A DNA stretch of 64,000 bases. Source: SVEL01 sp045125245 (GTDB taxonomy: Bacteria > Bacillota > Clostridia > Lachnospirales > Lachnospiraceae). Shown in pieces: positions 8,220-14,775 of the stretch. Positions within the stretch are counted from its first letter, which is position 1, and each line of letters opens with the position of its first letter. The DNA is taken from contig JBGVNF010000012.1 in the NCBI GenBank assembly GCA_045125245.1, forward strand, positions 1 through 64,000. The letters run 5' to 3'. Made by a program: the position numbers and the translations under genes. The notes beneath the pieces were generated by a model. That model did not search any database and was not told the DNA's origin. It saw only the letters and a list, made by a program, of their open reading frames with translations.

Positions 8220-8446
8220 ATGAAAAAGAAAAGATAACATATATAGATGATGGAAGGTCATTAGCTGATATGTCTAATGTTTCTGCGGGATTTGAGATGT
8301 CAAAGAGACATACGAGCTCGCCAGTAAAGGAGATTATAAAGACATATTTTGGAGCAATGGAGATGATGCTACTTCCTACAGCTGTAGCGGTTGGATTTAT
8401 AGTGGTTATATATATACTCATCTATTTTGTGTTTAAGGTTATGTAG
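8220..8446 (+). pseudogene. small single-pass membrane protein, frameshifted at its start
   Basis: AGAGGA (8206-8211) and ATG 8220 form a good start, but that frame ends after five codons at TAA. The other frame, open from 8216 to TAG 8444-8446, encodes a polar N-terminus (KITYIDDGRSLADMSNVS), a charged middle and one C-terminal transmembrane helix (about 20 hydrophobic residues ending IYFVFKVM). One extra A in the A5 run at 8223-8227 would join start and body. So either one base was lost recently, or slippage on the A-run makes some product. An internal ATG at 8270 could give 58 residues but has no good ribosome site. Function unknown. Confidence 0.6.
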
Positions 8447-8448
8447 TG

Positions 8449-8472
8449 AAAAGCCCCCTGTGGGGCTTTTTT
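8449..8472 (+). terminator. intrinsic terminator
   Basis: AAAAGCCCC (8449-8457) pairs with GGGGCTTTT (8462-8470) around a four-base loop and runs into six T residues. It is a textbook rho-independent terminator directly after the small membrane ORF. Confidence 0.92.
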
Positions 8473-8477
8473 CTGTA

Positions 8478-8506
8478 TTCACATTATGGAAGAAATATTG
8501 TATAAT
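8478..8506 (+). promoter_or_regulatory. promoter of the 74-residue membrane protein gene
   Basis: TTCACA (8478-8483), 17 bases, TATAAT (8501-8506), placed 33 bases upstream of the ATG at 8540 and just after the preceding terminator. Confidence 0.55.
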
Positions 8507-8539
8507 AGTTACATACACATATAGGATAAGAGGGATAAT

Positions 8540-8764
8540 ATGGTTATAAAAATTGAAGATTACGAATTCGGAAATGATAATTTTGAATATGAAATATTTG
8601 TAAATGGTTCAAAACGTGCTACAAATGTTAATGCAAGCAGAGAATTGTTGATAGAAGCTCAAAGTAATGATGTGGTAATGATAAGAGCTAAAAATATTGT
8701 TCTTTCTAGTAAATGGGGATGGCTTTTTATGTTTTTTTATTGGTTTCTTGCTATTTTAATATGA
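8540..8764 (+). CDS. small hypothetical protein with one C-terminal membrane helix
   Basis: A 74-residue protein with its own promoter and an AGAGGG ribosome site before ATG 8540. The first 50 residues are hydrophilic and beta-like (YEFGNDNFEYEIFVNGSKRA), and the last 19 or so form a Trp/Phe-rich hydrophobic helix reaching the C-terminus (WGWLFMFFYWFLAILI). I do not recognise a family. The N-terminal half looks like a PEGA-type or simple beta-sandwich segment, which is only an impression. It stands alone between a terminator and the toxin-antitoxin locus. Confidence 0.6.
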   Translation: MVIKIEDYEFGNDNFEYEIFVNGSKRATNVNASRELLIEAQSNDVVMIRAKNIVLSSKWGWLFMFFYWFLAILI

Positions 8765-8858
8765 ACGGGTGATAATAATCCCTTTGGTAAGCCGTTTGAT
8801 GCATAATGTTTATAGTATATTAAAGTGTTTAAAGGAAAAATAAATTATTAGGTGACAG

Positions 8859-8896
8859 TTTACAATATAGACATATCGTGATATAATTTGTCTATA
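8859..8896 (+). promoter_or_regulatory. toxin-antitoxin promoter with overlapping operator
   Basis: TTTACA (8859-8864), 17 bases, TATAAT (8882-8887). TATAGACA (8866-8873) is the exact reverse complement of TGTCTATA (8889-8896), and a second perfect dyad ATATC-GT-GATAT (8873-8884) lies inside. The arms bracket the -10 box, as expected for autorepression by a Phd/YefM antitoxin alone or with its toxin. Confidence 0.7.
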
Positions 8897-8912
8897 AAAT
8901 GGAGGTGTGAAT

Positions 8913-9200
8913 ATGCAAGCAATTCAAGAAAGAATTAGACCGTCAGCAGATTTAAGAAATCATTACAATGAAATATCTAAACAATGTCGAGAAGATAAAG
9001 AGGCAGTGATTATTACCGTTAATGGAAGAGGAGACACTGTTTCTTTAGGTTATGAAGAATATATTAGAATGAAAAATAGAATACAGCTCTTAGAAATATT
9101 AGCGGAGGCTGAAGATGATGTTAGAAATGGCAGAGTTGCGCCTATGAAAAATACATTTGATAGTTTACGATCTATATTAAAGGAGAAAGCTAATGGTTAA
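8913..9200 (+). CDS. Phd/YefM family antitoxin
   Basis: The first gene of a type II toxin-antitoxin pair encodes 95 residues. The N-terminal part (IRPSADLRNHYNEISKQCRE) and the following strand-turn EAVIITVNGRGDTVSLGYEEY match the Phd/YefM DNA-binding fold, and the C-terminal half is a charged helix that would wrap the toxin. I chose ATG 8913 because GGAGG (8901-8905) lies seven bases upstream; GTG 8907 in the same frame is too close. The gene overlaps the toxin by 8 bases. It should neutralise the toxin and repress its own promoter through the palindromes upstream. Confidence 0.9.
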   Translation: MQAIQERIRPSADLRNHYNEISKQCREDKEAVIITVNGRGDTVSLGYEEYIRMKNRIQLLEILAEAEDDVRNGRVAPMKNTFDSLRSILKEKANG

Positions 9201-9513
9201 CTATGAATTAATAAGAACTGATACGGCTGATTCACATATTCATAGTATAGTATTAGATGTTGCAGAGAGATTTGGCGTCGAAGTTGCGATGAAAAAATTA
9301 GATGAATTAGAAGAACAGATTACATTACTTTCTGACAATCCATATATGGGTGTAGAGCCACGTTATATGATTCTTCGTAGACAAGGTTATAGAGTGTTGA
9401 TAGTTGAAAAAAATCTTGTATTTTATAAGGTTGATGATGAAAAGAAAATTTTGACTGTATATGCTGTTGTGGATCAAAGACAGGATTATTTAAATATCAT
9501 TAGAGGTTTGTAA
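9193..9513 (+). CDS. RelE/ParE superfamily toxin
   Basis: A 106-residue protein encoded directly behind the antitoxin with an 8-base overlap. It has the ParE/RelE alpha-alpha-beta layout: two N-terminal helices (about 12-52), then strands with RYMILRRQGYRVLIVEKN, LVFYKVDDEKKILTVYAVVDQRQDY. The last segment is the usual C-terminal strand pair with a conserved Arg/Asp-rich turn. ParE members poison gyrase and RelE members cut mRNA on ribosomes; the sequence alone does not decide which. A hairpin terminator starts at its stop codon, so the locus is a compact two-gene operon. Confidence 0.87.
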   Translation: MVNYELIRTDTADSHIHSIVLDVAERFGVEVAMKKLDELEEQITLLSDNPYMGVEPRYMILRRQGYRVLIVEKNLVFYKVDDEKKILTVYAVVDQRQDYLNIIRGL

Positions 9514-9549
9514 AATAGTCAATTGGATTTTATTCCGATTGACTATTTT
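9512..9549. terminator. bidirectional terminator between toxin and minus-strand gene
   Basis: Arms 9512-9523 (AAAATAGTCAAT) and 9538-9549 pair perfectly, with A-rich and T-rich flanks, so it can end transcription in both directions. It starts within the toxin stop codon and faces the 3' end of the minus-strand gene. Confidence 0.8.
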
Positions 9550-9575
9550 ATATAATTATATTTAGTTTATGATTT

Positions 9576-10511
9576 CTATTTATTAAGAAAAATATAAGTA
9601 AATATATATGTAAGTCCCCCAGATAAGACTTTACTATATACCAAACACTTTTTAGGAATATCCACATCCTTCATACATGAAAACATCTGACATATAGTAC
9701 ATATTCCTCCGAAGGATATTAAAGCAGCAATTAAGGAGATATATTGATTACTTAAACTAATTGAACTGTAAGTACCAAGTCCGCTACTTATTTCTAATAC
9801 TGAATTAAATATAAGTGAGACATAAGGATTTAAGTGAAGTGTCTGTATAAAAAGACCGGATATGCAGGAAAATATTATTATGTATCCACCGATTTTACCT
9901 TGTATTTCAAAGGAAGAGAGGATGCAGTTTTCAAAGATATCCGTAAGTGAAGTGGCATTTTTATAAATGTTGGTAGTATTGTTAGCAGCAGGATATTCAG
10001 TATCTAATGAGTCATCCTGTTTATGTAAGATATGCACTATTGTATAAGCGGCTATTATGTTAGATAGTATTATTATAATATATAGTGTTATTTTTAAGTT
10101 GATGGACAAACTAGTGGGTAGAGCAAAGTTTATTATAAATGCTGGGCTTAAGCTACTTAAGGAGCATAGTAGAAATGTGGCAGTCTTACAAGATATTTTC
10201 TTTTGTCTATATGTATCTGCCGATAGTTTTGCCCCTATGGGACAACCGCAGAAAAGACCGCATATTATGATAAAAGGTATATATTCGTTGAAGTTTGTTT
10301 TGGTAAACTTTTTAATAATTCCAAGAGGTTTTGAAAATGCTCCTATGTGTAATAGAATTGAGCTGATTATAGTGAATGGCAGTAATGTAGGCAAAACAGA
10401 AAATAACCAGAGATTAAGTCCTATTAGAGCATAGGCTTTGGTTATATCCATTTTAGCTAGCATTAGGAAGAATATAAAAAGTATTGAAAAAGTTAAAAAG
10501 TTTTTCTTCAT
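9576..10511 (-). CDS. YlbJ-like nucleoside-recognition (Gate) domain membrane protein
   Basis: A 311-residue polytopic membrane protein with about eight hydrophobic helices. The first half has LPFTIISSILL and the glycine/cysteine-rich FCGCPIGAKLSADTYRQ loop, which matches the Gate/nucleoside-recognition repeat of the sporulation protein YlbJ (PxGxKL-type signature). A polar loop of about 30 residues divides it, and the second repeat carries ISFGGICTICQM. YlbJ is needed in sporulation in Bacillus, and clostridial homologues are common. Here the gene is alone on the minus strand, convergent with the toxin and divergent from pepD. Role in this organism unproven. Confidence 0.75.
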   Translation of the reverse strand: MKKNFLTFSILFIFFLMLAKMDITKAYALIGLNLWLFSVLPTLLPFTIISSILLHIGAFSKPLGIIKKFTKTNFNEYIPFIIICGLFCGCPIGAKLSADTYRQKKISCKTATFLLCSLSSLSPAFIINFALPTSLSINLKITLYIIIILSNIIAAYTIVHILHKQDDSLDTEYPAANNTTNIYKNATSLTDIFENCILSSFEIQGKIGGYIIIFSCISGLFIQTLHLNPYVSLIFNSVLEISSGLGTYSSISLSNQYISLIAALISFGGICTICQMFSCMKDVDIPKKCLVYSKVLSGGLTYIFTYIFLNK

Positions 10512-10565
10512 TATATTGTAACTTTGTAGTATATTTATATAAGTATATGTTAGGAGGATAGATGT

Positions 10566-12029
10566 ATGCTTGAAAATTATGGATTTAAGCCTGAGAAGGT
10601 TTTTTACTATTTTGAACAGATTTCTAATATACCTAGAGGTTCAGGAAATACAAAGGCAGTAAGTGATTATTGTGTTAATTTTGCCAAGGAGCGTAACCTT
10701 TACGTAAGGCAGGATGAATATAATAATGTGGTTATAAAGAAGCCTGCCACAGTAGGTTTTGAGGATAAGCCAGCTGTAATTATTCAGGGGCACTTAGATA
10801 TGGTGGCTCAGAAGGATGCTGATAGCACTCATGACTTTATGAAGGACCCGATAGAGCTTATAGTAGATGGCGATTTCATTACTGCTAATAAGACAACTCT
10901 TGGTGCTGATGATGGTATCGCTGTAGCGGTGGGACTAGCTCTTCTTGATGACAGTACCATTAATCACCCTGAAATTGAGATAATATTTACCAGTGATGAG
11001 GAAACAGGCATGGATGGCGCTATGGGACTTGATATGTCAGATATTAATGGTAAGTACATGCTTAATCTTGATAGTGAGGATGACGGTGTTATCACTGTAG
11101 GATGCGCTGGTGGAAAGTCTACTAATGTTAAGTTCAATATGGAATCAGCAGAAGTGGCTGGTGTTATCTATCAGATTGATGTAAGCGGTCTTAAAGGTGG
11201 ACATTCTGGTGCTGAGATTCACAATGAAAGGGCTAATGCTAATATTGTCCTTGGTAGAGTTCTTAAGTATGTTAATGATAGAATAGCTATTAGAATTACA
11301 TCTTTAAATGGTGGCGATAAGGATAATGTCATCACAAAGGAAAGTAAGGGTATATTTGTTCTTCACGGTCATGAAGAGGTTGAGGAAAAGAAGGCTAAGT
11401 TAGAGGGTATATTTAATGAAGTGGTAGATATTATTAAAAATGAATTCGCTATATCTGATGCCGATTTAAATATAAGTCTTTCAGATGGTGAGTATGGTAT
11501 TTTCTATGCAGCTTCTAGAAAGATGACTGATAATATACTTGCATTTATGGATGTAGTTCCATTTGGACCACAATATAGAGTGCCTGGTATGAATGGTTTA
11601 GTTGAAACTTCTTTAAATATGGGTATTCTTAAAACTAAGGCAGGTATAGTAGATATAAGTATGTCGTTGAGAAGCTCTGTTAAGAGTAGAAAGAATTATA
11701 TAGCTGAAAAGATAGAGACTTTAGCTAAGCTTACAGGTGGTGAGTTTAGTTCACATGGTGAATATCCAGAGTGGACTTATAAAGCTAATTCGCCATTACA
11801 GAAGCTACTTTGCGATATTTATAAAGAGAAATATAATGAGGACCTTAAGGTTGAGATTATACATGCTGGTTTAGAGTGTGGGTATATCTTGGAGAAAAAG
11901 CCAGATATTGATGTGGTTTCTTTTGGTCCACAGATGTATGATATACACACAACTGATGAGAGGGTTTCTATTTCTTCAGTTACTAAGTTATATGATTTTG
12001 TGGTAGCTATCTTAGGTAAGATAGAATAA
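10566..12029 (+). CDS. pepD: aminoacyl-histidine dipeptidase (peptidase D, M20 family)
   Basis: Cytosolic di-zinc exopeptidase of 487 residues that splits X-His and other dipeptides. The M20 catalytic motifs are clear: GHLDMV (zinc His and flanking Asp, about 79-84), LGADDGIAVA (bridging Asp, about 116-125), TSDEETGMDGA (general base Glu with zinc Glu, about 143-153), LDSEDDG, and the C-terminal HAGLECGY zinc His region. The lid/dimerisation domain sits between, starting at the GGHSGAEIH segment. Length is normal for PepD. AGGAGG precedes ATG 10566. It is divergent from the YlbJ-like gene. Confidence 0.93.
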   Translation: MLENYGFKPEKVFYYFEQISNIPRGSGNTKAVSDYCVNFAKERNLYVRQDEYNNVVIKKPATVGFEDKPAVIIQGHLDMVAQKDADSTHDFMKDPIELIVDGDFITANKTTLGADDGIAVAVGLALLDDSTINHPEIEIIFTSDEETGMDGAMGLDMSDINGKYMLNLDSEDDGVITVGCAGGKSTNVKFNMESAEVAGVIYQIDVSGLKGGHSGAEIHNERANANIVLGRVLKYVNDRIAIRITSLNGGDKDNVITKESKGIFVLHGHEEVEEKKAKLEGIFNEVVDIIKNEFAISDADLNISLSDGEYGIFYAASRKMTDNILAFMDVVPFGPQYRVPGMNGLVETSLNMGILKTKAGIVDISMSLRSSVKSRKNYIAEKIETLAKLTGGEFSSHGEYPEWTYKANSPLQKLLCDIYKEKYNEDLKVEIIHAGLECGYILEKKPDIDVVSFGPQMYDIHTTDERVSISSVTKLYDFVVAILGKIE

Positions 12030-12102
12030 TAGAAATAGGATCCTTGCTGGAGCATCTGACGATATTTTTGAAAGTTGATTTTAACGATACAGGAGGCAGA
12101 TT

Positions 12103-12906
12103 ATGCGAATGATGAGTATTGCCAGCGGTAGCAGCGGCAACTGTATATATGTTGGAGATGATAATACCCATTTGCTTATTGATACAGGCATAAGTAAAAA
12201 AAGAATAGAAGAGGGGCTTAATACTATTGGACTTACTTTGTCAGATATGACTGGAATATTAGTAACTCACGAGCATTCAGACCATATCGGTGGATTAGGT
12301 GTGGTGCTTAGAAAGCATAATATTCCAGTATATGGAACAAACGGAACCATAGAAGAAGCCGCTAAGACAAAATATTTAGATAAGGTGGATATGTCACTTC
12401 TTAATGGTGTGTATGCTGATGAAGATTATGAAATTGGAAGTCTTAAGGTGCGTCCATTTTCTATATCACATGATGCTGCAGAACCTTGTGGATATCGTAT
12501 CAGTAACTTTGATGGCTCAAAGGCAGTGGCCATAGCTACTGATATGGGACATTACAATGATTACATAGTAGATAATCTGAAAGATTTAGATGCAGTGCTT
12601 CTTGAAGCAAATCATGATATAAAGATGCTACAGGTTGGCTCATATCCATATTATTTAAAGCAGAGAATATTAAGTAATCATGGACATTTATGTAATGAGA
12701 TGTCGGGGCGACTTCTTGATGAGATATTATCTGATAGGTTGAAGAAAATATATCTTGGTCATTTAAGCAAGGAGAATAATTATCCAGAGCTTGCTTATGC
12801 TAGTGTAAGAGCAGAGATTAATTTAAGTGATAGTCCATATAAGGCGGATGATTTTGATATCGAAGTGGCATGGAGAGATAGGGTTATGGAGTGTATAGCG
12901 GTGTAG
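12103..12906 (+). CDS. walJ: MBL-fold metallohydrolase, WalJ/YycJ-like
   Basis: A 267-residue metallo-beta-lactamase-fold protein. It opens with SIASGSSGNCIYV, typical of the YycJ/WalJ group, then LLIDTGIS and the metal motif THEHSDHIGG (about 63-72), ISHDAAEP, ATDMGH, EANHD and a final LGHLSKENN His. WalJ has 5'-3' exonuclease activity and in Bacilli is part of the WalRK operon. Here no two-component genes are next to it, so the name rests on sequence only. AGGAGG precedes ATG 12103. A short zinc-ribbon ORF follows with its own ribosome site. Confidence 0.85.
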   Translation: MRMMSIASGSSGNCIYVGDDNTHLLIDTGISKKRIEEGLNTIGLTLSDMTGILVTHEHSDHIGGLGVVLRKHNIPVYGTNGTIEEAAKTKYLDKVDMSLLNGVYADEDYEIGSLKVRPFSISHDAAEPCGYRISNFDGSKAVAIATDMGHYNDYIVDNLKDLDAVLLEANHDIKMLQVGSYPYYLKQRILSNHGHLCNEMSGRLLDEILSDRLKKIYLGHLSKENNYPELAYASVRAEINLSDSPYKADDFDIEVAWRDRVMECIAV

Positions 12907-12915
12907 GAGGTTACT

Positions 12916-13083
12916 ATGGCGTATTGTACAAATTGTGGTAATAAGCTTGTTAGTGAAAGAATTTATATGAAATGGTCATGGGATACATATGAAGAGGCTA
13001 TAGAATATGCTAAATAATATTCTGAGGATGAAAAGAAAACGTGTCTTATAGCTCAGTCATTGTATAGATTGAATTGGCATTAA
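12916..13083 (+). pseudogene. zinc-ribbon mini-protein with an in-frame stop
   Basis: TAGGAGG precedes ATG 12916, which opens MAYCTNCGNKLVSER, the start of a zinc-ribbon domain (one CxxCG knuckle). The frame ends at TAA 13015 after 33 residues, yet the same frame continues with plausible coding sequence (YSEDEKKTCLIAQSLYRLNWH) to TAA 13081, directly before a strong terminator. The second CxxC knuckle expected of a complete ribbon is missing. It looks like an eroded small gene; a functional 33-residue peptide is the alternative. It overlaps no other gene and is probably transcribed with walJ. Confidence 0.55.
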
Positions 13084-13090
13084 AAATATG

Positions 13091-13134
13091 CAGAGCAAAT
13101 TATTGAATATAATTCAGTAATTTGCTCTGTTTTT
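13091..13134 (+). terminator. intrinsic terminator after walJ and the zinc-ribbon ORF
   Basis: CAGAGCAAATTA (13091-13102) pairs perfectly with 13118-13129, followed by TTTTT. It ends the walJ transcript. Confidence 0.9.
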
Positions 13135-13160
13135 ATATTGACATATAAGGAAAAATATTG

Positions 13161-13189
13161 TTGTCAAGGTAAGAAAAAAGTGCTAATAT
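13161..13189 (+). promoter_or_regulatory. promoter of the Rpn-type nuclease gene
   Basis: TTGTCA (13161-13166), 17 bases, TAATAT (13184-13189). Predicted start of transcription is near 13196, leaving an unusually long leader of about 165 bases before the gene. Confidence 0.5.
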
Positions 13190-13195
13190 TTCTCT

Positions 13196-13345
13196 AAGCA
13201 GAAGGTTTGTATTAAATATTTCTAGAGAGTAAGTTTGAGATTCGCTTATTTTTATATTCTGCTTAAAATCCAATATATAATTTTACCAATAAGATGTTAT
13301 AAAAGGTTTGTATGAGTCGCTTTTTATGCATCAAAAATACCATCG
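13196..13345 (+). ncRNA. long structured 5' leader with an internal repeat
   Basis: The expected transcript begins with AAGCAGAA (13196-13203), which is exactly complementary to TTCTGCTT (13257-13264), so the first 70 bases can close into one stem. AAGGTTTGTAT occurs at 13202-13212 and again at 13303-13313, each followed by a related GAG(AT)TCGCTT...TTTTAT stretch. I know of no RNA family that fits. It may be a regulatory leader, but no ligand or terminator switch is evident. Confidence 0.35.
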
Positions 13346-13360
13346 AAGGAGGAAATTGAT

Positions 13361-14287
13361 ATTAGTAAAGGAAAAGTGAATAAAAAAGAAGTGGACAAGT
13401 TGTATTGGCATCCTGCTTTTTATGCTGGTCTTCAAATTGAGTTTGATGAGGAGTCACATAAACTAACTTTTGAAAATGAGCATCACTTAAGCAAGAAACC
13501 TATGCAGATAGATGTTCTTATTATTAAGAAATGTACAGAAGATAAAATACATAAAAATATAGGTCGGATATTTAGAAAATATAACATTATAGAGTATAAG
13601 AGCCCGGATGATTATGTAAGTATAGATGATTTTTATAAGGTATGTGCATACTCCTTATTTTATAAATCAGAAGCAAAAGAGATAGATACTATAAAAATCA
13701 ATGAATTGACAATAACATTTGTAAGTATGGGATTTCCAGAAAAATTGGAGAAACATTTAAAGGAAATCCTAGGGTTAGGTATTGAAAAAAGTGGTGAAGG
13801 GATATATTATATAACTAAAGGTATGATACCTATGCAGATAATTGTTTCATCTGAACTATCAGAGAAAGAAAATATATGGTTACGAAGTTTAACTAATAAT
13901 CTGAATGATGCTAAACTGGTAGATAAAATATCTGGTATATATTCTAAACATCAAAAGGATGAACGTTATAAATCGGTAATGAATGTTATTGTTAGAGCTA
14001 ATAGAGAGAAATTTAAGGAGGTTACAGATATGTGCGAGGCTTTGAGAGAGATTTGGGCAGAAGATTTTGAAAGAGCTAGAAGTGAGGGTTTGAAAGCTGG
14101 TATGGAGGAAGGTATAAGAGAAGGTAAAAAAGTAGGTATAAAAGAAGGTATAAAAGAAGGTATAAGACGTATGATAATTTCTAGCAGAGAATTGGGTGTT
14201 GCTCCGGAACGTGTTAAGGAAATGCTTATAAAAAATTATGAGGTGACAGACCTTGAAGCAGAAGAATATATAAAACTCTATTGGTAG
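13361..14287 (+). CDS. Rpn/PD-(D/E)XK family nuclease (putative recombination-promoting), likely ATT start
   Basis: From 13361 the protein has 308 residues. The N-terminal nuclease core shows LYWHPAFYAGLQIE (E27), IDVLIIKK (D51) and IIEYKSPDDY (E78-Y-K80), the PD-(D/E)XK pattern of Rpn/transposase-31 relatives. The C-terminus has tandem EGIKEGI-type repeats (about 245-275), common in this family, then a short helical end. The ribosome site AAGGAGG (13346-13352) is eight bases from ATT 13361, while GTG 13376 has only AAAGGA three bases away, so ATT is the better start. Rpn proteins promote RecA-independent recombination; several copies per genome are usual in Lachnospiraceae. Confidence 0.8.
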   Translation: MSKGKVNKKEVDKLYWHPAFYAGLQIEFDEESHKLTFENEHHLSKKPMQIDVLIIKKCTEDKIHKNIGRIFRKYNIIEYKSPDDYVSIDDFYKVCAYSLFYKSEAKEIDTIKINELTITFVSMGFPEKLEKHLKEILGLGIEKSGEGIYYITKGMIPMQIIVSSELSEKENIWLRSLTNNLNDAKLVDKISGIYSKHQKDERYKSVMNVIVRANREKFKEVTDMCEALREIWAEDFERARSEGLKAGMEEGIREGKKVGIKEGIKEGIRRMIISSRELGVAPERVKEMLIKNYEVTDLEAEEYIKLYW

Positions 14288-14307
14288 AGCTCCTTATTCA
14301 TTAAAAA

Positions 14308-14376
14308 TTTGGTATGGTGTATATATAAATATCCGAAACGATAATATTATATGTACCATACCAAAAATTATTTTTA
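14308..14376 (+). terminator. long hairpin terminator after the Rpn-type gene
   Basis: TTTGGTATGGT (14308-14318) and its exact complement (14355-14365) enclose a mostly self-complementary AT-rich interior and are followed by ATTATTTTT. Confidence 0.7.
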
Positions 14377-14381
14377 AATGG

Positions 14382-14410
14382 TTGAAATAATAAGCATTTT
14401 CACATATAAT
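14382..14410 (+). promoter_or_regulatory. promoter of the ACT-domain/DUF711 operon, with direct repeat
   Basis: TTGAAA (14382-14387), 17 bases, TATAAT (14405-14410). TTGAAATAATAAGC (14382-14395) recurs with one change at 14410-14423, 28 bases on, and an imperfect dyad GCTAAA...TTTAGC follows (14422-14439). The repeats may be a regulator site. Confidence 0.55.
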
Positions 14411-14478
14411 TGAAATGATAAGCTAAAATATTATTTAGCAACTAAAATATAAAAACTATGAATGAGAGGTAGGTTCAT

Positions 14479-14751
14479 ATGAAGAAGACAGTAATCACTG
14501 TAGTTGGTAAAGATGCAGTAGGAATTATAGCAAAGGTTTGTACATATTTAGCAGAGAATAATGTTAATATTTTAGATATTTCACAGACAATCGTTCAGGA
14601 TTATTTTAATATGATGATGATAGTTGATGCTAATAATGCTAGTAAGCAGTTTGGTCAGCTTAGTGACGAGATGACTGAGTTAGGTGAGCAGATTGGCGTT
14701 CAGATTAAAATGCAGTCGGAAGATATATTCAATATTATGCATCGCTTGTAA
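14479..14751 (+). CDS. ACT domain-containing protein (UPF0237)
   Basis: A 90-residue single ACT domain: VITVVGKDAVGIIAKVCTYLAENNVNILDISQT is the first strand, helix and second strand, with the DxxGI loop that usually binds an amino acid. The second half is a strand and helix. The gene is followed after 24 bases by a DUF711 gene, and this pair is conserved across many bacteria and archaea. A role as small regulatory or sensing partner is inferred from the fold; the ligand is unknown. AGAGGTAGG precedes ATG 14479. About 190 bases upstream hold a terminator, a promoter and repeats. Confidence 0.9.
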   Translation: MKKTVITVVGKDAVGIIAKVCTYLAENNVNILDISQTIVQDYFNMMMIVDANNASKQFGQLSDEMTELGEQIGVQIKMQSEDIFNIMHRL

Positions 14752-14775
14752 GAATAGATTAGTAGGAGAAAAATT

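Noticed and set aside
9576..10511. Plus-strand ORF of about 125 codons inside the YlbJ-like gene
   Set aside because: The minus-strand frame has membrane helices, a family motif and a full-length reading; the plus frame is its shadow.
14090..14180. Tandem DNA repeat in the nuclease 3' end
   Set aside because: It is the coding of an EGIKEGI-type peptide repeat typical of the Rpn family, not an independent DNA element.
14382..14423. CRISPR-like repeat
   Set aside because: Only two short units with no further repeats and no cas genes; it overlaps a promoter.
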